11,988 nt of DNA, taken from assembly GCA_964657565.1 (NCBI GenBank), contig CAZZVQ010000145.1, positions 1 through 11,988 on the forward strand, given 5' to 3'. Below, piece after piece: positions 1 through 6,844 of this stretch (position 1 is its first letter; every line of letters starts with the position of its first letter). A model generated the notes under the pieces. It was not told the origin of the DNA. It searched no databases and saw only the letters and a program-made list of their open reading frames with translations. Made by a program: the position numbers and the translations under genes. The stretch comes from JAVVHH01 sp964657565 (GTDB taxonomy: Bacteria; Pseudomonadota; Alphaproteobacteria; Acetobacterales; Acetobacteraceae).

Positions 1-87
1 CCGACGTTATTCTTTGCCATCAGTCAATCTTCCTTCGCAGCTTCCGCCGAGGGGGGCGGCAACGATCGTCCGCCGATGTCGGGGGCC

Positions 88-222
88 TTAGCATCCTTTG
101 GCTGCGAGAGCCAACAGGGTCGCGGCTTCGTCGGACCTCAATTTGAGATCGGCTGCCCGTAGCTGGCCGACATCGGCCAGTTTTCGGTGCCAGCCTGATA
201 TGGCTCGAAAATGTGTCCACAT
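88..222 (-). pseudogene. Possible remnant or short orphan reading frame
   Basis: This minus-strand frame of 44 codons runs from an ATG at 222 to a TAA at 88-90. Its second half reads LADVGQLRAADLKLRSDEAA and has a mostly G/C third-position bias. The 'R-A-A-D-L-K-L-x-x-D-E-A-A-x-L-L' pattern loosely recalls the stretch 'ADLRFxxEEAAxxL' found in large MalT/LuxR-type regulators, so this may be a decayed fragment. The frame is short, has no visible ribosome binding site, and its start lies inside the brnT control region. It may equally be chance. Confidence 0.15.
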
Positions 223-251
223 TCGTGTATTACTTCGATATGGCTTTCGAG
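204..251 (+). promoter_or_regulatory. Palindromic control region of the toxin-antitoxin pair
   Basis: A perfect palindrome AATGTG-TC-CACATT lies at 210-223, ending 16 bases before the preferred toxin start at 240. It is flanked by a wider inverted pair, ctcgaaa at 204-210 and tttcgag at 245-251. The nonamer gatatggct also occurs twice, at 197-205 and 237-245, the second copy spanning the start codon. BrnA antitoxins are known to bind their own promoter through a ribbon-helix-helix fold, so the central palindrome is a plausible autoregulatory operator. No convincing -35/-10 pair could be assigned by eye. Confidence 0.4.
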
Positions 252-542
252 TGGGACGAGGAAAAACGGAGGGCCAACCTTCAGTCCCACGGCGTTGATT
301 TCGAGGATGCCGCCCTGATCTTCGCCGGTCCGGTCATCGAGGCGGACGATACCCGCGTCGGCTATGGCGAGCCTCGCTTGCGGGCCATGGGGCAGGTGGA
401 CGGTGACTTCTTCATGGTCGCCTACACATGGCGCGGCCACAACCGCAGGATTATCAGCGCATGGAGGCTGAATGATGACGGTCGACAACGATACGAAGCG
501 ATTCTCTCTGGAAGATCTTCAGGAACGCCGCAAGCAAGGTAG
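240..542 (+). CDS. brnT: BrnT-family toxin (ribonuclease of a type II TA system)
   Basis: The product is a small BrnT-like protein (DUF497 family), 100 residues from the ATG at 240. BrnT toxins are RelE-fold RNases that arrest translation. The family's typical start 'FEWDEEKRRANLQSHGVDFEDA' begins at residue 3 (only partly quoted here as FEWDEEKRRANLQSHG). The central 'GEPRLRAMGQVDGDFFMVAYTWRG' region and the late RRIISAWRL stretch also match the family. In many members the latter reads R-I-I-S-A-R-x, so the W in place of R is a small departure. GTG codons at 213 and 225 are in frame and would add 9 or 5 residues. I chose 240 because the family motif starts just after it and the upstream palindrome then sits outside the gene. 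No clear Shine-Dalgarno precedes any of the three. The 3' end overlaps the antitoxin gene by 71 bases. Confidence 0.88.
   Translation: MAFEWDEEKRRANLQSHGVDFEDAALIFAGPVIEADDTRVGYGEPRLRAMGQVDGDFFMVAYTWRGHNRRIISAWRLNDDGRQRYEAILSGRSSGTPQAR
463..467 (+). promoter_or_regulatory. Ribosome binding site of brnA
   Basis: GGAGG lies inside the toxin coding sequence, 4 bases before the ATG at 472 and 7 before the ATG at 475. The second spacing is more usual, so the protein may start with a single methionine. The toxin genes' candidate starts have no comparable site, which would favour antitoxin synthesis. Confidence 0.6.
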
Positions 543-762
543 AACCAAGACCCGGCCAGACGCGCCGAAACATTGCGTCGATCCCGAGTTCTGGGCGTCA
601 GCGCGGGTCGTGATGCCGCCGCCCGGCAAGGCGTCCGTCCATCTGCGCCTCGATACCGATGTGCTGGAATGGTTCAGGGAGCAAGGCAAGGGTCATCTCT
701 CCCGCATGAACGCCGTGCTGCGCTCTTTCATGGAATCCCAAAAGGGGCCGCCGGACGCTTGA
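472..762 (+). CDS. brnA: BrnA-family antitoxin (ribbon-helix-helix)
   Basis: This 96-residue protein matches BrnA antitoxins. An N-terminal charged segment (FSLEDLQERRKQGRTK, about residues 11-26) is followed by the family's 'DPEFWASARVVMP' stretch (about 37-49). The C-terminal RHH-like unit SVHLRLDTDVLEWFREQGKG leads into the helix SRMNAVLRSFME. BrnA neutralises BrnT by direct binding and represses the operon through its DNA-binding fold. The gene order toxin then antitoxin is the usual one for this family. The start is either ATG of the ATGATG pair at 472/475, both served by GGAGG at 463-467. The N-terminal 23 codons overlap the toxin's C-terminal coding region in another frame, yet the matching N-terminal segment shows that they are really used. 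The gene stops 32 bases before the end of the convergent transporter ATPase gene. Confidence 0.9.
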   Translation: MMTVDNDTKRFSLEDLQERRKQGRTKTRPDAPKHCVDPEFWASARVVMPPPGKASVHLRLDTDVLEWFREQGKGHLSRMNAVLRSFMESQKGPPDA

Positions 763-794
763 TGGCCCCGGTCAGGACCGAAGCGGGTGCGACA

Positions 795-2399
795 TCACTG
801 GAGGGCGGGCTTAGATGGCGGCACCCAGCCGCGGCCCGGGACGCTGTCGAGCAGGGCGCGGGTGTAGTCGTGGGCTGGCGCGGCGAAGACGGTGTCGGTG
901 CGGCCCTGCTCGACGATGACGCCGCGGCGCATGACGGCGATCCGGTCGCAGATCTGGGCGGCGACGCGGAGGTCGTGGGTGATGAACAGCATCGTCAGGC
1001 CGAGGCGGACCCGGAGGTCTTCGAGTAGCGCCAGCACCTGCGCCTGGACGGAGACGTCGAGGGCGGAGACGGGCTCGTCGGCGATCAGCAACTCGGGGTC
1101 CATGGCCAGGGCGCGGGCGATGCCGATGCGCTGGCGTTGGCCACCGCTGAATTCGTGCGGGAAACGGCCGGCGGCGCCGGGGTCGAGCTGGACGAGCGCG
1201 AGCAGTTCGGCAGCGCGGGCGCGGGCCTGGGGGCGGGGCATGCCGTGCGCGACCGGGCCCTCCATCAGGATGTCGCCGACCCGGCGCCGGGGGTTGAGCG
1301 AGGCGAACGGGTCCTGGAACACCATCTGGATACGCTTGCGGTAGGGCTGCCAGGCGGCGCGGTCGAGGGGGCGGAGGTCGGTGCCGTCGAAGCGGATCGC
1401 GCCTTCGTCGGCGACGACGAGGCGGACCACGCAGCGGGCCAGCGTGCTCTTGCCGGAGCCGCTCTCGCCGACCAGGCCGAGCGTCTCGCCGCGGCGGATG
1501 TCGAGCGTCGCGGCCTGCACGGCGGGAACCACGCGGCCGGGTCGGAACAGGCCGCGGCTGCGGTAGGTCTTGCCGAGGGCCACGAGGCTCAACAGCGGTT
1601 TGCCTTCCACCGCCGGGCGCTGGGCGCCGGCGCGATGCGGCACGGCGGCGATCAGGGCTTGCGTATAGGCATGCTGCGGCGCCCGTAGCACGGCGGCGGC
1701 GGTGCCCTGTTCGACGATGACACCGCGCTGCATCACGGCGACCCGGTCGGCGATATCGGCGACGACGCCGAAATCATGGGTGATGAATAGGACGCCCGTG
1801 CCGCGGCGGCGCTGGATGTCCTTGATGAGGGTGAGGATCTGCTTCTGGGTGGTGACGTCGAGCGCGGTGGTGGGCTCGTCGGCGATCAGGATGGCGGGCT
1901 CTAGCGCGAGCGCGGTGGCGATCATGACGCGCTGGCGCTGGCCGCCGGAGAGGGCGTGCGGGTAGGAGCGGGCGATGCGGACCGGGTCGGGCAGGCCGAC
2001 GGCTTCGAGCAGTTCGGCGACCCGGGTGCCGACGGGCTGGCGATGGGCCTGCATCACCTCGGCCACCTGGTCGCCGACGCGCATCAGCGGGTTGAGCGCG
2101 GTCATCGGTTCCTGGAACACGGTCCCGATGCGGGCGCCGCGCAGGGCACGCATGGCGGAGGGCGTGGCGTGGCGGAGGTCGGCGCCCTCGAAGCCGATGC
2201 GGCCGGCGGTGATTTTCAAGCCGGGCGGGAGGAGGCCGGTGAGCGCGGCGGCGGAGATGGATTTGCCGGAGCCGCTCTCGCCGACGATGCAGAGGACCTC
2301 GCCGGGGTCGAGGCTGAAGGAGACCTTTTCCACGGCGTTCGGGCGGTCGGCCCCGGGGGGAAGACTGACGGTTAGGTCTTCGATTGAAAGCAGGCTCAT
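795..2399 (-). CDS. Peptide/nickel-type ABC importer, fused dual ATPase subunit
   Basis: This 534-residue cytoplasmic ATPase carries both nucleotide-binding domains in one chain, equivalent to DppD plus DppF (GsiA/YejF-like). Domain 1 shows Walker A GESGSGKS near residue 40, the signature ALSGGQRQR near 148, Walker B ILIADEP near 169 and the switch His in FITHD near 206. Domain 2 repeats these: GESGSGKS near 310, FSGGQRQR near 416, LLIADEP near 437 and FITHD near 471. Both sites look intact, so two active ATP sites are expected. Each domain is followed by the peptide-family tail (QHAYTQALIAAVP and AHDYTRALLDSVP). The ATG overlaps the stop of the preceding permease gene as ATGA (2396-2399), so translation is probably coupled. 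The same frame stays open upstream to 3245, but that part is antisense to nothing known and is rejected. This is the last gene of the minus-strand block. Confidence 0.94.
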   Translation of the reverse strand: MSLLSIEDLTVSLPPGADRPNAVEKVSFSLDPGEVLCIVGESGSGKSISAAALTGLLPPGLKITAGRIGFEGADLRHATPSAMRALRGARIGTVFQEPMTALNPLMRVGDQVAEVMQAHRQPVGTRVAELLEAVGLPDPVRIARSYPHALSGGQRQRVMIATALALEPAILIADEPTTALDVTTQKQILTLIKDIQRRRGTGVLFITHDFGVVADIADRVAVMQRGVIVEQGTAAAVLRAPQHAYTQALIAAVPHRAGAQRPAVEGKPLLSLVALGKTYRSRGLFRPGRVVPAVQAATLDIRRGETLGLVGESGSGKSTLARCVVRLVVADEGAIRFDGTDLRPLDRAAWQPYRKRIQMVFQDPFASLNPRRRVGDILMEGPVAHGMPRPQARARAAELLALVQLDPGAAGRFPHEFSGGQRQRIGIARALAMDPELLIADEPVSALDVSVQAQVLALLEDLRVRLGLTMLFITHDLRVAAQICDRIAVMRRGVIVEQGRTDTVFAAPAHDYTRALLDSVPGRGWVPPSKPALQ

Positions 2400-3226
2400 C
2401 GCCGGCGGGCCAGGCGGGGGTTGAGGGCGTCGCTCAGGCCTTCGCCGACGAGGTTGAGGGCAAGGACGGTGAGGAACAGGGCCAGACCCGGGAAGATGCT
2501 CATCCAGGGGGCGAGGCGGATGACGCTGCGCCCGGCGCCGATCATGAAGCCCCAGGACATCAGATTGGGGTCGCCGAGACCGAGGAAGGAGAGCGCGGCC
2601 TCGAGCAGGATCGCGCTGGCGACCATCAGGCTGGCCAGCACGATGATCGGGGAGAGCGCGTTGGGCAGGATCTCGCGGAACACGATGTCGATTTGCGAGC
2701 GGCCGAGCACCTCGGCGGCCTGGACGAACTCGCGGGTGCGGAGCGTCATGAACTCGGCGCGGACCACGCGGGTAACGGGCGGCCAGGAGACGATGGCGAT
2801 GGCGGTCACGATGGAGGCGATCGAGGGCGTGAAGATCGCCACCAGCACGACGGCGAAGATGAAGGAGGGGACGGTCTGGAAGAACTCGGTGAACCGCATG
2901 ATGGCGTCGTCCACCCAGCCGCCGGCGTATCCGGCGATGGCGCCGAGCACGACGCCCAGCACGAGGGCGGCGGTGGTGGAAACGGCGCCGACCAGCAGCG
3001 AGACCCAGGAGCCGTAGGCGATGTCGGCGGCGACGTCGCGGCCGAGGCTGTCGGAGCCGAGCCAGAAGCCTTCCTCGCCGGGTGGCGCGAACGGGGCGCC
3101 CTGCATGTCCCAGGGCGAGAACGGGAAGATGACCGGGGCGAGCGCGGCCATGAGGCCGACCAGCAGCAGGATCACGAGGCCGATCGCGGCGCCGCGGTTG
3201 CGGAAGAAGGCGCGGACGAAGCTCAT
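2396..3226 (-). CDS. Peptide/nickel-type ABC importer permease (DppC-like)
   Basis: This 276-residue inner-membrane permease is of the DppC/OppC type. The N-terminal helix (about residues 13-33) is followed by a periplasmic stretch ending in LGSDSLGRDV (57-65), a hallmark of the C-subunit. Several further hydrophobic helices follow. The cytoplasmic coupling loop is at about 166-193 (EFVQAAEVLG followed by ILPNALSPI), the EAA motif that docks on the ATPase. The C-terminus contains SFLGLGDPNLMSWGFMIG, also typical. It should pair with the DppB-like subunit encoded just upstream. The start ATG at 3226 has no strong Shine-Dalgarno. The 124-base gap before it holds an inverted repeat. The gene ends in an ATGA overlap with the ATPase gene. 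Confidence 0.94.
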   Translation of the reverse strand: MSFVRAFFRNRGAAIGLVILLLVGLMAALAPVIFPFSPWDMQGAPFAPPGEEGFWLGSDSLGRDVAADIAYGSWVSLLVGAVSTTAALVLGVVLGAIAGYAGGWVDDAIMRFTEFFQTVPSFIFAVVLVAIFTPSIASIVTAIAIVSWPPVTRVVRAEFMTLRTREFVQAAEVLGRSQIDIVFREILPNALSPIIVLASLMVASAILLEAALSFLGLGDPNLMSWGFMIGAGRSVIRLAPWMSIFPGLALFLTVLALNLVGEGLSDALNPRLARRR

Positions 3227-3252
3227 GGCAGCGGCCCGGTCCCATTGAACGT

Positions 3253-3341
3253 CGTCACCCGCGGGCTTGACCCGCGGGTCCAGGGTGCTGCGTGGGCGAT
3301 GCGTGCCGCCCTGGGTCCCCGGGTCAAGCCCGGGGATGACG
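3253..3341. repeat. Nested-palindrome intergenic repeat, copy A (89 bp)
   Basis: The element lies between the DppB-like stop and the DppC-like start. Each outer arm is itself a hairpin. The left one is at 3258-3278 (cccgcggg / cccgcggg, loop cttga) and the right one at 3316-3336 (tccccggg / cccgggga, loop tcaag). The arms are also roughly complementary to each other, running from cgtcac at 3253 to atgacg at 3341. It has the same layout and exact length as copies C and D. It resembles the REP-like palindromes common in alphaproteobacterial intergenic DNA. Confidence 0.85.
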
Positions 3342-3350
3342 ATGGTGGGG

Positions 3351-4334
3351 TCATGCCGCCTGCATCCGGGGATCGATGACGAGGTAGATCAGGTCGGTGA
3401 TGAGGTTGAAGACGACGACCAGGACGGAGGTGGTGAGGAAGACGCCGAGCAGGACCTGGTAGTCGCGGGCGAGCAGGGCGTCGAAGGCGAGGCGGCCGAT
3501 GCCGGGCCAGGCGAACACCGTCTCGACCAGCACGGAGCCGCCGATTAGCTGCCCGGCCTGGATGCCGGCCAGGGTGACGACCGGGAGCAGCGCGTTGCGC
3601 AGGATGTGGCGGCGCAGGATGCGGCCCTCGGCCACGCCCTTGGCCCGGGCCGTCTTGATGAAGTCCTGGCCGGCGACGTCGAGCATGGCGCTGCGGGTCA
3701 GGCGGGCATAGACGCCCATGTAGAACAAGCCGAGCGTGAGCGCCGGCAGGATCAGGTAGCGCGCGCGGTCGGCGAGGTCGGCCCATAAGCCCAGGTTGGC
3801 GCCCACGGTCTGCATGCCGAAGGCGGGCAGCCAGCCGAGCCAGACGCTGAAGATCAGCACCAGCATCAGCCCGACCCAGAAGATCGGCGTGGCATAGAAG
3901 CCGAGCGCGACGACGGTGATGACGCTATCGGCCCAGGTGCCGGCGCGCTTGGCCGCGGCGGCGCCGAGCGAGATGCCGGCGGCCAGGGCGAAGATGAAGG
4001 CGGTCCCGGTCAGGATCAGGGTCGCCGGCAACCGCTCGGCTATCAGGCTGAGCACGGTCCGCTGCTGGCGGTGCGAGATGCCGAGATCGCCGTGCGCCAT
4101 TGCCGACACGTAGCGCCAGAGTTGGGCGACGAGAGGCTGGTCGAGGCCGAATTCGTGGCGGAGTTGTTCCACGAATTGCGGATCGGCGGCGCCGGACTGG
4201 CCGGCCATGACGCTGGCCGGGTCACCGGGGGCGGCGTGGATGAGGAAGAAGTTGACCACGATGATGGCGAACACGATCGTCACCATCTTGGCCGCCCGCG
4301 CCAGCAGGAAACGGCCGAATCGCCAGGCATTCAC
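3351..4334 (-). CDS. Peptide/nickel-type ABC importer permease (DppB-like)
   Basis: This 327-residue inner-membrane permease is of the DppB/OppB type. The first helix (about residues 17-35) ends in HAAPGDP, the B-subunit hallmark. A large periplasmic segment (about 36-100) contains the family pattern FGLDQPLVAQLWRY and GDLGIS. The coupling loop with the EAA motif is at about 222-254 (GQDFIKTARAKG followed by ILRNALLPVVT), and the C-terminal region has WPGIGRLAFDALLARDYQ. The start is a GTG at 4334. The residues that follow (RFGRFLLARAAK) fit the basic N-terminus normal in this family, so a later start is unlikely. The only nearby purine-rich tracts (GGGG and GAGG, 4336-4345) lie against the base of repeat copy B, so the upstream hairpin could influence translation. 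The gene sits between the binding-protein gene and the second permease gene. Confidence 0.93.
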   Translation of the reverse strand: MNAWRFGRFLLARAAKMVTIVFAIIVVNFFLIHAAPGDPASVMAGQSGAADPQFVEQLRHEFGLDQPLVAQLWRYVSAMAHGDLGISHRQQRTVLSLIAERLPATLILTGTAFIFALAAGISLGAAAAKRAGTWADSVITVVALGFYATPIFWVGLMLVLIFSVWLGWLPAFGMQTVGANLGLWADLADRARYLILPALTLGLFYMGVYARLTRSAMLDVAGQDFIKTARAKGVAEGRILRRHILRNALLPVVTLAGIQAGQLIGGSVLVETVFAWPGIGRLAFDALLARDYQVLLGVFLTTSVLVVVFNLITDLIYLVIDPRMQAA

Positions 4335-4341
4335 GCCTCAA

Positions 4342-4462
4342 CCCCGTCACCGCCGGGCTGGACCCGGCGGTCCACGCCAACCACGCGCCGTGCTTCGGAA
4401 CCGGGGACCCGCGGCAAGTGCCGCGGGGGTGGACCCCCGGATCAAGTCCGGGGGTGACGGGG
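4342..4462. repeat. Nested-palindrome intergenic repeat, copy B (enlarged)
   Basis: This copy lies between the binding-protein stop and the DppB-like GTG start. It spans 115 bases from cgtcac (4345) to gtgacg (4459), and the outer pairing extends to ccccgtcac / gtgacgggg (4342-4350 with 4454-4462). Inner hairpins are at 4350-4370 (stems ccgccggg / cccggcgg) and 4434-4454 (stems cccccgga / tccggggg). It is 26 bases longer than the other copies. It contains an extra perfect palindrome at 4408-4427, with 9-base stems cccgcggca / tgccgcggg around a 2-base loop. Confidence 0.85.
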
Positions 4463-4493
4463 TTTGGGTGGGAGACGGTCAGTTTCAGGTCGA

Positions 4494-6104
4494 TCAGGTG
4501 ATGAACACGTCGTCGAAGCAGGTGTGCACTCCGGTGCCGGTCAACAGCAGGTTGTGCAGCTTCTTGTCGTGGATGGTCGGGAACGACATCTCCAGCAGCC
4601 AGATCTGCGGCATCTCCTTCACCAGCAACTCCTGCACGGCGTAGAACGCCTTCTGCCGGTCGGCCGGCAGCGGGGCCTTGCGGGCCTCGGTGAACAGCTT
4701 GTCCACCTCCGGGTTCGTGTAGCCGCCGGTGTTGGTGAAGACGATCTTCTGGATGTTGGTCGACACGTAGGTCCGCTCCACGCCGAGCGTCGGGTCGCCA
4801 TACTGGTAGAGATAGTTGATCGTGGTGTCGTAGTCCCAATCCGAGACCCGCTTGGCCCAGCCGCCGGTGTCGGTGCTCTCGAGCGTGACCTCGATGCCGA
4901 CTTGCTTGAGCGAGGCGCGGATGTATTCGGCCAACCGGGTCCAGACCTCGCCGTAGGGCAGCGTGAGGTGGCGGATCTTGAAGCGCACGCCGTCGGCACC
5001 GGGCTTGACGCCGGCCTCGTCGAGCAGCGCGGCGGCTTTCTTGATGTCGCGCGGGGCGAGCTTCACGTCGGGATTGAAATACTTCGTCGTGGAGGCGACC
5101 GGGCTGTTGGCGACCTTGCCGATGCCGAACCACAGGCGGTTGAGGATGAAGCTGCGGTCGAGCGCCAGGCTGATCGCTTGGCGGACCCGGACGTCATCGA
5201 GCGGCTTGACCCGGTGGTTCAGCTCCAACCACATCAGGGGGGCGAAATACTCCCAGCCCTTGGTCTCGACCTCGAGGTTCGGCAGTTCGCGGAAGCGCGG
5301 CACGTCGAACGGCTCGATGTCGCCGGAGGCGGACATCATGACCTGGCCGGTCTGCAGCGCGAGCGCGCGGCTCTGGCTGTCGGGGACGACGCGGTAGGTG
5401 ATGGCGTCGAGATAGGGCTGGCCGGGCTTCCAGTAGCCGTCGAATTTCTTGAGCTGGATGTAGTTGCCGCGCTGCCATTCGACGAATTGGAACGGCCCGG
5501 TGCCGACGGGCTTCTGATTTGCCGGGTTGTTGCGGAAGGCAGTGGCCAGCGCCGCGGCGTCGCCTTCGGTGTCGTAGATGTGCTTCGGCATGATGGCCGT
5601 CGCGGTCACGTCGAACATCAGCAGGAACGGCTCGAACGGCTCCTTGAGCGTGAGAACGACGGTGTGCGGGTCCGGCGCGGTGGCGGTGTCGATGTTCTGG
5701 AACACGGCGCGGGCGCGGGGCGCGAGGGTGAAGTGGAACTTCATGATGGAGAAGATCACGTCGTCGGCCGTCATCGGCGTGCCGTCGTGGAATTTGACGT
5801 TCTCCTGCAGCTTGAACGTCCAGCTCTTCTTGTCGTCCGACAGCGACCAGCTCTTGGCCAGCAGCGGCACGGGCTCCAGCGTCGGGCTGAAGGTGAGCAG
5901 GCTCTGATACATCTTGGACTGGACGAGCAGCGCCGGCGCCTGGCTGTTGACGCCGGGGATCAGGATGGCGGGCTCGGGGGTGAGCAGGCTGGTCAGCGTG
6001 CCGCCGGATTTGGGCGTGATGCCCTGGGCGCGGGCTTGGTTCAGCGTCATCAGGGAGACGGCGGTGGCGGTGGCGAGCAGGTCTCGCCGGGTCAGCTGGG
6101 GCAA
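4494..6104 (-). CDS. Peptide/nickel-type ABC importer substrate-binding protein
   Basis: This 536-residue periplasmic binding protein belongs to solute-binding family 5 (DppA/OppA/NikA-like). The N-terminus carries a Tat-like signal: TRRDLLATATAV with Arg at 6-7, then a short hydrophobic core and ARA before Q27 as the likely cleavage site. Family features include SGGTLTSLL just after the signal, LAKSWSLSDDKKSWTFKLQE, VKFHDGTPMTADDVIFSIMK and later GTGPFQFVEW. The start is a TTG at 6104. I chose it because AGGAG at 6114-6118 lies 9 bases upstream and it places the double arginine near the N-terminus. It appears to match the binding-protein subfamily I recall under the name KPN_01854, which travels with luciferase-like and AhpD-like genes, as here. 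The ligand is not visible from sequence. It should feed the two permeases and dual ATPase encoded downstream. Confidence 0.92.
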   Translation of the reverse strand: MPQLTRRDLLATATAVSLMTLNQARAQGITPKSGGTLTSLLTPEPAILIPGVNSQAPALLVQSKMYQSLLTFSPTLEPVPLLAKSWSLSDDKKSWTFKLQENVKFHDGTPMTADDVIFSIMKFHFTLAPRARAVFQNIDTATAPDPHTVVLTLKEPFEPFLLMFDVTATAIMPKHIYDTEGDAAALATAFRNNPANQKPVGTGPFQFVEWQRGNYIQLKKFDGYWKPGQPYLDAITYRVVPDSQSRALALQTGQVMMSASGDIEPFDVPRFRELPNLEVETKGWEYFAPLMWLELNHRVKPLDDVRVRQAISLALDRSFILNRLWFGIGKVANSPVASTTKYFNPDVKLAPRDIKKAAALLDEAGVKPGADGVRFKIRHLTLPYGEVWTRLAEYIRASLKQVGIEVTLESTDTGGWAKRVSDWDYDTTINYLYQYGDPTLGVERTYVSTNIQKIVFTNTGGYTNPEVDKLFTEARKAPLPADRQKAFYAVQELLVKEMPQIWLLEMSFPTIHDKKLHNLLLTGTGVHTCFDDVFIT

Positions 6105-6113
6105 AGTACGGGT

Positions 6114-6118
6114 CTCCT
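6114..6118 (-). promoter_or_regulatory. Ribosome binding site deciding a TTG start
   Basis: On the minus strand AGGAG ends 9 bases before the TTG at 6104. No in-frame ATG or GTG occurs close by with a better site, and the TTG start gives a coherent twin-arginine signal. The site therefore supports the rare start codon for the binding protein. Confidence 0.7.
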
Positions 6119-6161
6119 ATTGGTTGGAGACAAGCAAGCTGTGTGCCGAACGCTGCGAACA

Positions 6162-6250
6162 CGTCATTGCCGGGCTCGACCCGGCAACCCAGGGCGGCAA
6201 GCGGCGCGCTCGCGGCACCGTGGCCCCCCGGGTCAAGCCCGGGGGTGACG
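6162..6250. repeat. Nested-palindrome intergenic repeat, copy C (89 bp)
   Basis: The element lies in the 164-base gap between the AhpD-like stop (6269) and the binding-protein start (6104). Inner hairpins are at 6167-6187 (ttgccggg / cccggcaa) and 6225-6245 (cccccggg / cccggggg). The outer ends are cgtcat and gtgacg. It is the same length as copies A and D and nearly identical to D in both arms. The central spacer differs. Confidence 0.86.
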
Positions 6251-6268
6251 ATTGTTAGGAGCGACTGC

Positions 6269-6844
6269 CTATTCGGCGAGCACCGGCTCGCCGAGCGAGA
6301 GCATCAGGCGGTTGGCCCAGTTGAAGAACGACGCGGCGTGGATCACGTCGGCGATCTCCAGATCGTCGAGGCCGACGGCGCGCAGGCTGGCGATCTCGGC
6401 GTCGCCGAAGCGGGGCGGCGTCGCCGTGAGCGCGACGGAAGCGGCGACGACCGCGTTCCAGCGCTCGCCGAGATCGGCGCCGACGCCTTCGGCGAGCAGC
6501 CGGTCCACATCGGCCTCGCGCTTGGAGTAGGTGGCGGCGAAGCGGGCGTGGACCGAGGCGCAGTAGATGCAGCCGTTCAGCCGGGAGGCGGCGGCGGCGG
6601 CGAGCTCGCGGTCGGCCCGGGGCAGGCCCTCGCTCACATTATAGAAGATGTCCTTGTCGGTCCGGGTGCGGGCGCCGAGCGCGTCGGGGTCGCGGGCGAG
6701 CAGGCGGAAATAGGGGGATTTGGCCCGGGCCGGGTCGACCAGGCCGGCGCGCTGCTTATCGGTGAGCTCGGCTTCGGGGACCGGGTCGATCCACGGGCTC
6801 CATTCGAGCATCGCGCGGGTAAAAACGTTTGGCGCGTCGCTCAT
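6269..6844 (-). CDS. AhpD-like peroxidase/CMD-domain protein with CxxC active site
   Basis: This 191-residue cytoplasmic protein belongs to the carboxymuconolactone decarboxylase/AhpD superfamily. The active-site set is intact: Glu80 in PRADRELAAAA, then Cys92, Cys95 and His99 in GCIYCASVHAR. The Glu-to-first-Cys spacing of 12 matches that of AhpD's proton-relay set. Such proteins reduce peroxides or act as thiol-disulfide partners. The sequence fits the 'alkylhydroperoxidase domain, Avi_7169' family as I recall it. A second helical repeat (about residues 125-185) ends in HAASFFNWANRLML. The start ATG at 6844 overlaps the stop of the preceding CMD gene as ATGA (6841-6844). An open frame reaches back to 7126, but that part overlaps the better-supported CMD gene and is rejected. 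The physiological peroxide or electrophile is unknown, probably a product of the nearby flavin monooxygenase. Confidence 0.88.
   Translation of the reverse strand: MSDAPNVFTRAMLEWSPWIDPVPEAELTDKQRAGLVDPARAKSPYFRLLARDPDALGARTRTDKDIFYNVSEGLPRADRELAAAAASRLNGCIYCASVHARFAATYSKREADVDRLLAEGVGADLGERWNAVVAASVALTATPPRFGDAEIASLRAVGLDDLEIADVIHAASFFNWANRLMLSLGEPVLAE

Noticed and set aside
1..162. Plus-strand frame open from the window edge to a TAG at 160
   Set aside because: The 53 codons (ending GFVGPQFEIGCP) show no recognisable family or strong codon bias. An open stretch of this length is easily chance in GC-rich DNA, although a partial gene end cannot be excluded.
138..488. 116-codon minus-strand frame opposite brnT
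   Set aside because: The plus strand encodes a recognisable BrnT. The minus translation matches nothing I know.
763..794. Small hairpin cggtc-ag-gaccg (769-780) as a shared terminator between convergent genes
   Set aside because: The stem is only 5 bases, with no T-tract on either strand. It is too weak to call.
2400..3245. In-frame upstream extension of the dual ATPase frame, giving 816 codons
   Set aside because: The extension lies over the DppC-like gene in another frame, its translation is Arg/Pro-rich low-complexity sequence, and the ATPase family start MSLLSIEDLTV is clear at 2399.
4464..6248. 594-codon plus-strand frame opposite the binding-protein gene
   Set aside because: It is an antisense shadow of a high-GC gene, rich in G, A, R, V and E with no family features. 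The minus strand encodes a full family 5 binding protein.
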